DNA from: Brachymonas denitrificans
GTDB lineage: Bacteria > Pseudomonadota > Gammaproteobacteria > Burkholderiales > Burkholderiaceae_C
Assembly: GCF_907163135.1 (NCBI RefSeq)
Contig: NZ_CAJQUA010000001.1
Location: 387,001-451,000 of the forward strand
DNA length: 64,000 nt
Reading direction: 5' to 3'
Both the position numbers and the translations under genes were made by a program. Positions 14,442-23,991 of the stretch are shown piece after piece. Below the pieces are notes generated by a model. That model made no database searches, had not been told where the DNA came from, and saw only the letters and a list, made by a program, of their open reading frames with translations. Position 1 is the stretch's first letter; each line of letters starts with the position of its first letter.

Positions 14442-15884
14442 TCAATCCTGCGGCACCACCATCTCTGCATATTCGTACAGCTGCTCCAGCACCTGCATGC
14501 TTTCCGGCGCCAGATCCTGCTGCTGCAGTTCGTCCAGTTCGGCCAGCAAGGCGTCGACGCTGCGGGCGCCGCCTTCGCCGTCGAGCAGGCGTGCGGTGCA
14601 GTGCTCCTGCCACTGCCCGGCTTCTTCCGGCGTGAGGGTGTCCGGAAAGTTGCGCGCACGGTAGCGGAACAGCAGTTCCGGCAGCCGTTCGTCCTCGAAG
14701 CTGCTGCGGCTGGTCGCCAGTTGCGCAGGTGAGAGCTGGCGCAGTTCGTCCAGCTTGCGACGATCGCCATTGCCCAGGAAACCGCCATACAGATCGCCAT
14801 CGACGTCGACTGCAGTGCCCGCTGCCGGCCGCGTGAACACCTGCGCCCAGATGGCGCTCATGTCGGGCAGGTCGCGCGCCAATACCGCATGCTGCAATTG
14901 CGGCTCCAGCTCGAACTGCCAGCGTGCCGCCATCTCCGGACTCAGCGTGCGCAGGTTGCGCACCACCATGGGCGACTTGTTCAGGTGGATGCTCTTGATC
15001 GGCAGGCGCTGCACGCCCGCGGGCAGTGCATCGCTGCGCGTGAACAGGCGCTGGCGGATGGCTTCGGCATCCAGCAGGGCGAGTTCGGACGGGTCGTGGC
15101 GCAGGTCCCACGCCAGCAGCTCGTTGCGGTTGGTCGGGTGGCTGGCCAGTGGCCACATCAGCGCCAGACAGCCGCGCTCGGCGGGCACCATGCCGGAGAC
15201 ATGCAGAAAGGGCTGTGCCGTCTGCTGCGTGGCGGGCAGGCCGAGTTCGCTGGCGACGCGGTCCTTGCGGCGCAGGCCCAGGGCAAACTCGAACAGGCGC
15301 GGCTGCTTCTCGCGCAGCAGACGCGCCAGCGCGATGGTGGCGCGCACATCGGACAGGGCGTCGTGCGCTGCCTCGTGCACCAGGCCGTTGGCGGCGCTCA
15401 AATGCTCGAGCTTGAAGCTCGGCTTGCCATCGATTACCGGCCATTCGATGCCCTGCGGGCGCAGCGCATAGGTCATGCGCACCACGTCCAGCAGGTCCCA
15501 GCGCCCGCATTCGTTCTGCCATTCGCGGCCATAGGGGTCGATCAGGTTGCGCCAGAACAGGAAGCGGGTGAACTCGTCGTCGAAGCGGATGGTGTTGTAG
15601 CCCACGCCGATGGTGCCCGGCTGCGCCATCGCCTCGTGGATGGTGCGCGCAAACTGCCACTCGGGTAGTCCCTGCTGCAGGCATTGCTGCGGCGTAATAC
15701 CTGTGATCAGGCAGGAGCCGGGGCTGGGCAGATAGTCTGGCGCCGGCTGGCACAGGATGTTGATCGGCTCGCCGATTTCGTTCAGGTCGGCATCGGTGCG
15801 GATGGCGGCAAACTGCGCCGGGCGGTCGCTGCGCGGGTTGATGCCGAAGGTTTCGTAGTCGTGCCAGAGAAAGGTAGGGATCAT
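14442..15884 (-). CDS. sbcB: Exodeoxyribonuclease I
   Basis: This 480-residue enzyme degrades single-stranded DNA from 3' to 5' and works in recombination and mismatch repair. The DEDD exonuclease motif opens the protein (FLWHDYETFGINPRSDRPAQFAAIRTD). GYNTIRFDDEFTRFLFWRNL is motif II, and EAAHDALSDVRATIALARLL supplies the last catalytic His and Asp. The SH3-like and C-terminal domains follow (LPIKSIHLNKSPMVVRNLRTL). Length matches the E. coli enzyme (475). The reading frame is open much farther upstream, but the conserved start is the ATG at 15884. It lies 5 bp after the hydrolase stop on the same strand, so the two are probably cotranscribed. Confidence 0.95.
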   Translation of the reverse strand: MIPTFLWHDYETFGINPRSDRPAQFAAIRTDADLNEIGEPINILCQPAPDYLPSPGSCLITGITPQQCLQQGLPEWQFARTIHEAMAQPGTIGVGYNTIRFDDEFTRFLFWRNLIDPYGREWQNECGRWDLLDVVRMTYALRPQGIEWPVIDGKPSFKLEHLSAANGLVHEAAHDALSDVRATIALARLLREKQPRLFEFALGLRRKDRVASELGLPATQQTAQPFLHVSGMVPAERGCLALMWPLASHPTNRNELLAWDLRHDPSELALLDAEAIRQRLFTRSDALPAGVQRLPIKSIHLNKSPMVVRNLRTLSPEMAARWQFELEPQLQHAVLARDLPDMSAIWAQVFTRPAAGTAVDVDGDLYGGFLGNGDRRKLDELRQLSPAQLATSRSSFEDERLPELLFRYRARNFPDTLTPEEAGQWQEHCTARLLDGEGGARSVDALLAELDELQQQDLAPESMQVLEQLYEYAEMVVPQD

Positions 15885-15889
15885 GTCGG

Positions 15890-16831
15890 TCAGGCGGGCT
15901 GTTCGGCGCCCAGGAAATCCTCGATCAGGCGGGCCAGCACTTCGGGCTGGTCGTGGTGCAGCATGTGGCCGGCATCGTCCACGATGGCGTGGCGCACATC
16001 GGGAATGCGCGCCATGCGGGCACGGTATTCCTCCTGCGTGTAGCGTTCGCCCCAGAACTGCCCGATGCTGTCCTCGCGCGCCTCGACGCAGAGCGTGGGC
16101 GCGGTGATGCAGGCGAGGCAGGCCATGGCCTCGTCGGCGTTGTAGAGCTGGTGGTTGGGAATCTTGTGGCCGGCATGCGCCTGGATATGCCAGTTTCCGT
16201 CGGCATCCTGTTCGGCCCAGCGGCGTGCCAGCCACAGGGCCTTGTCCAGCGGCAGGCGGGCGTTGGTCTGCTGCAGGCGCCGGGCCACGGCCGGCAGATC
16301 CGGATAGTGGCGCAGCTTCAGGGTGCCGGCGCGCAGGGCGCGCACGTTGTCCATCCACTGCACCAGGCGCTGGGGCGCATCTTCCGGCTGGGTGGCCGGC
16401 AGGCCGAAACCTTCCAGGTTCACCAGGCGGCGCACGCGCTGCGGACGCACGCCGGCATACTGTGTGACGACGTTGCCGCCCATGCTGTGCCCTACCAGAT
16501 CCACCGGGGCGTCGCCCGCGAAATGATCGAGCAGATAGTCCAGGTCCAGCAGGTAGTCGGCAAAGATGAAGTGGTCGGCCTGGCTGGCGGAGGTGCTGCC
16601 AAAACCGCGCCAGTCCGGCGCGATGACATGGCGATCCTGCTGCAGGGCATCGACCAGGAACTGGTACGACGCCGCCACATCCATCCAGCCATGGCACAGC
16701 ACCAGCAGCGGCTGGCCTTCACGCGGCTGGCCCCATTCCAGCACATGGTGCTGCAGGTCGCGGATGGGCAGGCGATGCGATTGCGCTTCGCGGCGGGGCT
16801 GGTAGGGGGGAAGTGTGGTATCGGAAGCCAT
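15890..16831 (-). CDS. Alpha/beta-fold hydrolase
   Basis: This is a 313-residue serine hydrolase of the alpha/beta family. It has the oxyanion HG motif (LVLCHGWMDVAASYQFLVDAL), the nucleophile elbow GHSMGGN, and late catalytic Asp and His candidates (CVEAREDSIGQFW; VDDAGHMLHHDQPE). It probably cleaves an ester or related bond, but the substrate cannot be predicted. The gene is the first of a leftward pair with sbcB (5 bp apart). The reading frame extends to 16927, through the terminator of the neighbouring ompA gene, so the ATG at 16831 with MASDTTLPPYQPRRE is taken as the true start. Confidence 0.85.
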   Translation of the reverse strand: MASDTTLPPYQPRREAQSHRLPIRDLQHHVLEWGQPREGQPLLVLCHGWMDVAASYQFLVDALQQDRHVIAPDWRGFGSTSASQADHFIFADYLLDLDYLLDHFAGDAPVDLVGHSMGGNVVTQYAGVRPQRVRRLVNLEGFGLPATQPEDAPQRLVQWMDNVRALRAGTLKLRHYPDLPAVARRLQQTNARLPLDKALWLARRWAEQDADGNWHIQAHAGHKIPNHQLYNADEAMACLACITAPTLCVEAREDSIGQFWGERYTQEEYRARMARIPDVRHAIVDDAGHMLHHDQPEVLARLIEDFLGAEQPA

Positions 16832-16897
16832 GGGGTACAGCAAAATTGACAAATGAAACAGATCAGATTCCCAAAGTATGCCTGCTATGGACGCAGA

Positions 16898-16919
16898 AAA
16901 GCCACCCGAAGGTGGCTTT
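16898..16919 (-). terminator. Terminator of the OmpA-like lipoprotein gene
   Basis: A 9-bp perfect stem AAAGCCACC / GGTGGCTTT with a 4-base loop lies 28 bp after the leftward ompA stop. On that strand it is followed by a T-rich run. Confidence 0.8.
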
Positions 16920-16947
16920 GCATTCAACGCGAGGTCAGACGCGTGAA

Positions 16948-17619
16948 TCAGCGGGCCGGCTCGGCCACGAAGATTTCCACGCGACGGTTCTGTGCGCGGC
17001 CATCGACGGTGGCGTTGCTGGCGATCGGCTGGGTGGAGCCGGCGCCGGAAGTGGCGATACGGCTGCCTGCCACGCCCTGGCTCACCAGATAGGCCTTGGC
17101 GGCATCAGCGCGACGCTGGGACAGCGGGTTGTTGATGGCATCAGTACCGGTGCTGTCGGTGTGGCCCACGATGGACACGGTGGCAGCCGGGTTCTGGTTC
17201 AGCGTCTGGGCCAGGCGCTGCAGGATCGGGTACATGTTGGCGTTCAGCACGGCAGAGTTGGTGGCAAAGCCGGCGTCAGACGGGATGTTGATCTTCAGGC
17301 GGTTGTCGGCAGTCTGGGAGACCTGAACCGGGGTGCCGGCGGTCACTTGCTGCATGGCCTGCTTCTGCTGTTCCATGCGCTGGGACCACAGGTAGCCACC
17401 AGCAGCGCCCAGGGCGGCACCAACGGCAGCGCCGGTGGCGCGGGTGCGGTTGTCGCGGTCGCCAACCTGGTTACCCACCACGGTACCCAGACCAGCACCC
17501 ACGGCAGCGCCGATGGCGGTGTTGCGACCGGTGGTGGTCATGGTGCCATCAGCGGCACAACCTGCCAGCAGGGCGGCAGCGGAAGCAGCAATAGTCAGGG
17601 AAGTGAAAGCCTTCTTCAT
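16948..17619 (-). CDS. OmpA-family lipoprotein with glycine-zipper segment
   Basis: This 223-residue envelope protein has a lipoprotein signal (hydrophobic core then LLAGCAADG). A glycine-rich zipper membrane segment follows (AIGAAVGAGLGTVVGNQVGDRDNRTR, repeated as AAVGAALGAAGGYL). A C-terminal OmpA peptidoglycan-binding domain includes VSIVGHTDSTGTDAINNPLSQRRADAAKAYLVSQGV and QNRRVEIFV. It should tie the outer membrane to the cell wall. An AAAGGAG Shine-Dalgarno lies 7 bp before the ATG. The single-gene unit ends in a clear hairpin terminator, so it is probably strongly and separately expressed. Confidence 0.92.
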   Translation of the reverse strand: MKKAFTSLTIAASAAALLAGCAADGTMTTTGRNTAIGAAVGAGLGTVVGNQVGDRDNRTRATGAAVGAALGAAGGYLWSQRMEQQKQAMQQVTAGTPVQVSQTADNRLKINIPSDAGFATNSAVLNANMYPILQRLAQTLNQNPAATVSIVGHTDSTGTDAINNPLSQRRADAAKAYLVSQGVAGSRIATSGAGSTQPIASNATVDGRAQNRRVEIFVAEPAR

Positions 17620-18063
17620 GTTCTATCTCCTTTGAAAATGATTGCTTGCAGCGGTTTTTTGCTCGCAACGGTTACATTCTAGGCAGCGCGTCATGGCAAA
17701 TTTGTAGGACGGTGCTGATCCGGCTGGTAATTGTTTGTATCCGACTTTGAAAGTCTTCCGGATGATGCTTGTGAATTCATGGGTGAAACGGGAAAAACAT
17801 CACGAAAACCCGTAAACGCAACTGTCAGGAGTTTGTCAGCACGAAGGCGTGACAAGGATTGGAATCTCCATTGTTTTCAAACGCTTAGGGAAAAGCTGCA
17901 GGCATTTGGCAGGCTGCGGCGCCCATGCTTGCGAATGGTTGCAAGTCGCACTGGCTACGGGGAGCGGACTGTTGTTTTCCCATGCGCCGATGTGCTGCTT
18001 CCCCTTGACAGCAAGGCTGGCAAGACGCGAATGCAGACGTGCCGAGCCCTGATAATGGTGCCT
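17620..18063. other. Intergenic region between ompA-like gene and ybaK
   Basis: This region holds the divergent upstream sequences of the leftward OmpA lipoprotein (Shine-Dalgarno at once upstream; a TAGAAT-like -10 near 17,680 on the minus strand) and of ybaK. The frame of ybaK is open through much of it, but the predicted residues match nothing in the family, so it is treated as non-coding. Confidence 0.5.
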
Positions 18064-18555
18064 ATGGCAAAAAAACCGCATGTGAGCGAAACGCCCGCAA
18101 CGCAGTTGCTGCGCAAGAACGGGATCGCGTTCGAGGAATATACCTACGAGTGGGAGCCGCATGGCGGCGCGCGCCACAGCGCCGAGGTGCTGGGGCTGGA
18201 TCCGTTCAGCGTGGTCAAGACGCTGGTGATGCAGGACCAGGACCGGCAGCCGCTCGTCGTGCTGATGCACGGCAACCGCAGCGTCTCCACCAAGCAGCTG
18301 GCGCGTCAGACCGGACGCAAGCATATCGAGCCTTGCGCGGTGGAAGTGGCGCAGCGCCACAGCGGTTACCTGGTTGGCGGCACTTCACCGTTCGGCACGC
18401 GGCGCGCCATGCCGGTCTATATCGAGCGCAGCATCCTGGAGCTGCCGCGCATCGCCCTCAATGGCGGACGCCGCGGCTATCTGCTCGGTATCGATCCGCA
18501 GGTGTGCATCCAGCTGCTGCAGGCGCAGCCGGTGGACTGTGCACTGGCAGAATAG
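18064..18555 (+). CDS. ybaK: Cys-tRNA(Pro)/Cys-tRNA(Cys) deacylase
   Basis: This 163-residue protein belongs to the YbaK/EbsC editing family, which hydrolyses Cys wrongly attached to tRNA-Pro. Evidence: the N-terminal PATQLLRKNGIAFEEYTYE, then the conserved lysine region DPFSVVKTLVMQD, LVVLMHGNRSVSTKQLA, and the GYLVGGTSPFGTRRAMPVYIE segment typical of YbaK. Length fits the family (about 160). The ATG at 18064 is preferred; an ATG at 18055 in the same frame would add three residues. Downstream, plsY starts 31 bp after the stop on the same strand. Confidence 0.93.
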   Translation: MAKKPHVSETPATQLLRKNGIAFEEYTYEWEPHGGARHSAEVLGLDPFSVVKTLVMQDQDRQPLVVLMHGNRSVSTKQLARQTGRKHIEPCAVEVAQRHSGYLVGGTSPFGTRRAMPVYIERSILELPRIALNGGRRGYLLGIDPQVCIQLLQAQPVDCALAE

Positions 18556-18586
18556 CGCCTGACCTCGCAACGAACTTCCTTCATTC

Positions 18587-19210
18587 ATGCAAACCTCTTC
18601 CCTGATCGCCCTCGTGCTGGCCTACCTGATCGGCTCGCTCAGTTTCGCCGTCATCGTCAGCAAGGCCATGGGCCTGAGCGACCCGCGCAGCTACGGCAGC
18701 GGCAATCCCGGCGCCACCAACGTGCTGCGCAGCGGCAGCAAGAAAGCCGCCATCCTCACGCTGCTGCTGGATGCCTTCAAGGGCTGGCTGCCGGTGTTCG
18801 TGGTGCAGCACTGGGGTGGCCAGTGGGGCTTGGGCGCGACCGATGTGGCGCTGGTGGGCCTGGCGGCTTTCCTGGGGCACCTGTATCCGGTGTTCTTCCG
18901 GTTCAAGGGCGGCAAGGGCGTGGCCACTGCCGCCGGCGTGCTGATCGGCTTCGGTCCCTTGCTGGGCCTGCTGGTGCTGGCGATCTGGCTGGTGGTGGCC
19001 TTCGTGTTCCGTTACTCGTCCCTGGCGGCGCTGGTGGCGGCCATGGCGGCGCCGCTGGTCTACATGCTGGGCATCAACGGCTGGTGGAAGGTGGAGGGCC
19101 CGGTGCTGATGGCGGTGGTCCTCATGAGCATGCTGCTGCTGTGGCGTCACCGCGAGAACATCCGCCGCCTGCTGGCCGGCGAAGAAGGCCGTATTGGCAG
19201 CAAGAAATAG
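18587..19210 (+). CDS. plsY: Acyl-phosphate glycerol-3-phosphate acyltransferase
   Basis: This inner-membrane enzyme of 207 residues uses acyl-phosphate to make lysophosphatidic acid, the first acylation in phospholipid synthesis (partner PlsX is not in the window). It has five or so hydrophobic segments and the three PlsY motifs: [19 protein letters not shown], the DAFKGWLPV loop, and [24 protein letters not shown]. Length is normal. It follows ybaK by 31 bp and precedes the RidA-like gene by 78 bp on the same strand. Confidence 0.96.
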   Translation: MQTSSLIALVLAYLIGSLSFAVIVSKAMGLSDPRSYGSGNPGATNVLRSGSKKAAILTLLLDAFKGWLPVFVVQHWGGQWGLGATDVALVGLAAFLGHLYPVFFRFKGGKGVATAAGVLIGFGPLLGLLVLAIWLVVAFVFRYSSLAALVAAMAAPLVYMLGINGWWKVEGPVLMAVVLMSMLLLWRHRENIRRLLAGEEGRIGSKK

Positions 19211-19288
19211 GGCGTTGCCAGACTTGTTCGTCAGCAAACCTTCCGCGCAGCTTTCTGTCGCGGTTGAAAAATCGGAGAGAAAAAGCAC

Positions 19289-19642
19289 ATGGGTCATTCC
19301 ATCTGCCGCCTGAACGTCGAGCCGCGCTACAGCGACGCGGCCATCTGCAACGGCGTGGTCTATCTGGCCGGGCAGGTGCCCGACGACGCCAGCGCCGACA
19401 CGGCCGGCCAGACGCGCCAGGTGCTGGCCACCATTGACCGCCTGCTGCACGAAGCCGGCAGCAGCAAGTCGCGCATCCTCATGTGCCAGATCTTCCTGGC
19501 AGACATCGCCGACATCGGCGTGATGAACAGCGTGTGGGACGAGTGGGTGGACAGCGCCAACAGCCCGCCCCGCGCCACCGTGCAGGCGGCGCTGGCCGAC
19601 CCGGCCTGGCGCATCGAAGTGGTGGTAACTGCCGCGGCTTAA
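19289..19642 (+). CDS. RidA-family (YjgF/Rid) protein
   Basis: This 117-residue protein is of the Rid superfamily; members trimerise and hydrolyse reactive enamine/imine intermediates. Recognisable parts are [49 protein letters not shown], and [21 protein letters not shown], where the Arg of PPRAT is the substrate-binding arginine of active members. The C-terminal Glu of classic RidA is replaced by a TAAA tail, so it is probably one of the Rid2-7 subgroups rather than RidA itself. It has a good GGAGAG ribosome-binding site. Its stop overlaps the stop of the convergent yajQ gene by 4 bp. Confidence 0.85.
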   Translation: MGHSICRLNVEPRYSDAAICNGVVYLAGQVPDDASADTAGQTRQVLATIDRLLHEAGSSKSRILMCQIFLADIADIGVMNSVWDEWVDSANSPPRATVQAALADPAWRIEVVVTAAA

Positions 19643-20124
19643 TCGCGGAAGTTGTTGAAGCTCAGGGGGACGTCGGTCACGTCCTTCTTGATCAGCGCCA
19701 TGGCGGCCTGCAGGTCGTCGCGCTTGGCGCCGGTCACGCGCACCGAGTCGCCCTGGATGGAGGCCTGCACCTTCATCTTGCTGTCCTTGATGATTTTCTG
19801 GATCTTCTTGGCCAGCTCGCTCTCGATGCCGTTGCGCACCTTCACGACCTGCTTGACCTTGTCGCCACCGATCTTCTCGACCTTGCCGACTTCGAGGAAG
19901 CGAACGTCGACGTTGCGCTTGGTCATCTTGTTGCGCAGGATGTCTTCCACCTGCTGCAACTGGAAATCGGCATCGCCGAACAGCGTGATTTCCTTGTCCT
20001 TGATCTCGATGGCGGCACTGGTGCCCTTGAAGTCGAAGCGGGTGCCGATTTCCTTGGAGGTGTTTTCGACGGCGTTTTTGACTTCGACCAGATTGGGTTC
20101 GCAGACGGTATCAAAAGAGGGCAT
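19639..20124 (-). CDS. yajQ: YajQ-family nucleotide-binding protein
   Basis: This 161-residue protein is highly typical of Yaj[27 protein letters not shown], then [31 protein letters not shown], and [17 protein letters not shown]. The family has two RNP-like folds, binds RNA or nucleotides, and in Xanthomonas binds cyclic di-GMP as a regulator; either may apply. Starting at the conserved MPSFD gives a product of normal length. It is convergent with the RidA-like gene and divergent from murB, 54 bp away. Confidence 0.95.
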   Translation of the reverse strand: MPSFDTVCEPNLVEVKNAVENTSKEIGTRFDFKGTSAAIEIKDKEITLFGDADFQLQQVEDILRNKMTKRNVDVRFLEVGKVEKIGGDKVKQVVKVRNGIESELAKKIQKIIKDSKMKVQASIQGDSVRVTGAKRDDLQAAMALIKKDVTDVPLSFNNFRD

Positions 20125-20178
20125 GAGGGCTCCTGGCTCGTAGTGTGTGTCTTGGGAATGGTGGGACAATTATCCCCC

Positions 20179-21243
20179 ATGACTATTCTCCGCATCGAAC
20201 GCAACGCTTCCCTGGATACCTTCAACACCTTCGGCATCGCCGCGCGTGCGCACGACCTGCTGCACGTGCGCTCGGCGGCCGACCTGCAGGCACTGAGCGA
20301 GCAGCCGGAACTGCTGTCCAAAGGCTGGCTGGCGCTGGGCGGCGGCAGCAATCTGGTGCTGACGGGCGACGTGCGCCAGCTGGTGCTCAAGATCGAGATC
20401 ATGGGCAAGGCCCTGGTGGATGAAGATGACAAGCACTGGATCGTGCAGGCCGGCGCCGGCGAGAACTGGCACGGTTTTGTCGAATGGACGCTGCAGCAGG
20501 GCTATCCCGGCCTGGAAAACCTGGCGCTGATTCCGGGCGTAGTGGGCTCGTCGCCGGTGCAGAACATCGGCGCCTACGGTGTCGAACTGCAGGACCGTTT
20601 CCACAGCCTGGATGCGGTGGACATCGACACCGGCCGCAGCTTCACGCTGACGGCGGCGCAATGCGGTTTCGGCTACCGCGATTCCGTGTTCAAGCACGCG
20701 CCCGCCAAACCGGGCGACCATGGCCTGGCTGGCAAGGCTGTCATCACCCAGGTGCGCTTTGCACTGCCCAAACAGTGGCGTGCCGAAACCGGCTATCTCG
20801 ACATCCAGCGCAAGATGGCCGAACTGCAGATCACGCAGCCGACGGCGCAGCAGGTGTTCGACATGGTGGTGGCGATCCGCAGCGCCAAGCTGCCCGACCC
20901 GGCCGTGATCGGCAACGCGGGCAGCTTCTTCAAGAACCCGGTAGTCAGCGCCGAGCAGTGCCGCGACATCATCAACCGCGAGCCCAATATCGTGCACTAT
21001 GAGATGCCCGACGGCACCATCAAGCTGGCGGCCGGCTGGCTGATCGACGCCTGTGGCTGGCGCGGCAAGAGCATGGGCAATGCCGGCGTGTACGAGAAGC
21101 AGGCGCTGGTGCTGGTGAACCGCTTCGGCGAAACCGGCGTGCGCGCCACCGGCGGCGAAGTGATGACGCTGGCGCGTGCCATCCAGACCAGCGTGTACGA
21201 GCGCTTCGGCATCCGTCTCGAGCCGGAGCCCGTGGTGGTGTGA
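20179..21243 (+). CDS. murB: UDP-N-acetylenolpyruvoylglucosamine reductase
   Basis: This 354-residue flavoenzyme reduces UDP-GlcNAc-enolpyruvate to UDP-MurNAc with NADPH in peptidoglycan synthesis in the cytosol. FAD-binding motifs are LALGGGSNLVLTGD, LIPGVVGSSPVQNIGAYGVEL and YRDSVFK. The catalytic loop is VIGNAGSFFKNPVV, whose Ser donates a proton, and the C-terminal Glu lies in the ERFGIRLEPE region. It is of the E. coli-like (type I) form. The frame is open upstream, but the conserved start is the ATG at 20179, divergent from yajQ. Confidence 0.96.
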   Translation: MTILRIERNASLDTFNTFGIAARAHDLLHVRSAADLQALSEQPELLSKGWLALGGGSNLVLTGDVRQLVLKIEIMGKALVDEDDKHWIVQAGAGENWHGFVEWTLQQGYPGLENLALIPGVVGSSPVQNIGAYGVELQDRFHSLDAVDIDTGRSFTLTAAQCGFGYRDSVFKHAPAKPGDHGLAGKAVITQVRFALPKQWRAETGYLDIQRKMAELQITQPTAQQVFDMVVAIRSAKLPDPAVIGNAGSFFKNPVVSAEQCRDIINREPNIVHYEMPDGTIKLAAGWLIDACGWRGKSMGNAGVYEKQALVLVNRFGETGVRATGGEVMTLARAIQTSVYERFGIRLEPEPVVV

Positions 21244-21432
21244 GGGGTCCTGATTCCTGCCGGGGCGCAGGCTCCTGATCAGGGGCCGCCTGGAGAGCGC
21301 GATCGAACGCTTCGCGTAGCGTGAAGGTTTTCACCTATTTCGGCTTTGTCTCGGGCCCGAGCGCAAAATTTGAAGCAGGCGGCATCGTATGATCAGAAAA
21401 CGTGATCCCTTATTTCAGGAAGGATGCCAACC

Positions 21433-22062
21433 ATGAACAACTCCATCGTCGACGAGCTACTGGGCCAGCTGCAGGGGCCGCTGCTGGGCCAGATCGCCGG
21501 CCAGCTGGGCACCGACAATTCCCAGACGCAGAACGCCATCACAGCCGCCATCCCCATGATCGTGGGCGCACTGGGCCGGAACGCCCAGACCCCGCAGGGT
21601 GCGGATGACCTGTTCGGCGCGCTGCAGCGCGACCACGTGCCTGCCGCGGGTGGCGTGGATCTGGGCGGCCTGCTGGGCTCGCTGCTGGGCGGCGGTGCCG
21701 CCATGGCGCCGGCCCGCCAGATGGACGGTGGCGGCATTCTCGGCCACATCTTCGGCGGCGCGCAGCCGCGTGCCGAAGCAGGCCTGGGCCAGGCGACCGG
21801 TATCGGCTCCGACAAGTCGGCCCAGTTGCTCAAGATCCTGGCGCCCATCGTCATGGCCTTCCTGGCCAAGAAGGTGATGGCTGGCGGCATGAACTCCGGC
21901 AGCCTGGGCGGCATGCTGGGCCAGGAGCGTGCCCAGGTGCAGCAGCAGGGCGGCCTTGGCGGCACCCTGATGAACGCCGTGCTGGACCAGGACGGTGACG
22001 GTCAGGTCGGACTGGGCGACCTGCTCAAGATGGGCGCGACCTTCCTGGGTGGCCGCCGCTAA
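21433..22062 (+). CDS. DUF937 (YidB-like) protein with a C-terminal calcium-loop-like motif
   Basis: This 209-residue protein is Gly/Gln/Leu-rich and of the DUF937 family: VDELLGQLQGPLLGQIAGQLGTDNSQTQNAITAAIPMIVGALGRN. The function is unknown. Near the C-terminus it has DQDGDGQVGLGDLL, which matches the 12-residue DxDxDG calcium-binding loop of EF-hands and dockerins. There is no signal peptide or transmembrane segment. The ribosome-binding site AGGAAGG favours the ATG at 21433 over the one at 21424, which is only 1 bp away from it. It is a single-gene unit ending in a hairpin at 22105-22133. Confidence 0.8.
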   Translation: MNNSIVDELLGQLQGPLLGQIAGQLGTDNSQTQNAITAAIPMIVGALGRNAQTPQGADDLFGALQRDHVPAAGGVDLGGLLGSLLGGGAAMAPARQMDGGGILGHIFGGAQPRAEAGLGQATGIGSDKSAQLLKILAPIVMAFLAKKVMAGGMNSGSLGGMLGQERAQVQQQGGLGGTLMNAVLDQDGDGQVGLGDLLKMGATFLGGRR

Positions 22063-22104
22063 GCGCATCCGGCATCAGCCCTTGCGCTGATGCGTCTCGC
22101 ACCG

Positions 22105-22133
22105 ACGCCCGCATGGCATCCGCCTGCGGGCGT
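22105..22133 (+). terminator. Terminator of the DUF937 gene
   Basis: A perfect 9-bp stem ACGCCCGCA / TGCGGGCGT with an 11-base loop is followed by a T-rich stretch (TCCTGTTTT). It lies 42 bp after the stop. Confidence 0.75.
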
Positions 22134-22161
22134 TCCTGTTTTCACGGCATGGCCACGAAAA

Positions 22162-22189
22162 AGCCGCCCGGCTTGCGCATCGGGCGGCT
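22162..22189 (-). terminator. Terminator of argG
   Basis: A perfect 9-bp stem AGCCGCCCG / CGGGCGGCT with a 10-base loop lies 23 bp after the leftward argG stop. On that strand it is followed by TTTTTCG. Confidence 0.8.
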
Positions 22190-22212
22190 CGTGCAGAAAA
22201 GGCCGGAAAGGC

Positions 22213-23562
<1,350 letters not shown>

Positions 23563-23585
23563 TCAGGAAAATGCAGGAGGACCGA

Positions 23586-23900
23586 TCAGCCGAAGTGGCA
23601 GATGTAGTGATAGGGCTCGGTCACGCGGATCTCGAAGGAGCTGTTGCCGGGAATGCTGAAGCGCTCGCCGGCATTGCTGCGCTGCCAGGCGTCGCTGCCG
23701 GCCAGCTTGTATTCGCAGAAACCGGCCACGCATTCCATGATCTCGGGTGCGCCGGTATTGAAGGTCAGCGTGGCGGGCAGGATCACGCCGGCCGACTTTT
23801 TCGTGCCATCAGCCAGGGTGAAGCTGTGCGAGACGCACTTGCCGTCGAAATAGACATTGGCCTTGGGATCCAGGGCCACGTTGCTCAGGGGGGAAGTCAT
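23586..23900 (-). CDS. ppnP: Pyrimidine/purine nucleoside phosphorylase
   Basis: This 104-residue cupin-like enzyme of the PpnP (YaiE, DUF1255) family splits several nucleosides with phosphate. It shows KANVYFDGKCVSHSFTLADGTKKSAGVILPATLTFNTGAPEIMECVAG near the start and SSFEIRVTEPYHYICHFG at the end, both family hallmarks. The size is exactly normal. It reads into argG (32 bp gap), with which it is probably cotranscribed. Confidence 0.95.
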   Translation of the reverse strand: MTSPLSNVALDPKANVYFDGKCVSHSFTLADGTKKSAGVILPATLTFNTGAPEIMECVAGFCEYKLAGSDAWQRSNAGERFSIPGNSSFEIRVTEPYHYICHFG

Positions 23901-23991
23901 GGATGCGGTTCTCGTGCGAAGACATGCCGGCGCAATTGCGGCAAAGTGTGAATGTTACCTTTTTTTGCTGCCGGCCGAAACCGGCGCAGCC

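Noticed and set aside
14442-16697. Extended 751-codon version of sbcB reaching into the hydrolase
   Set aside because: The conserved exonuclease starts at 15884; the upstream part overlaps the well-supported hydrolase in another frame.
17731-18063. An N-terminal extension of ybaK of 111 codons
   Set aside because: The frame is open but the residues are not like any YbaK N-terminus; the conserved length begins at 18064.
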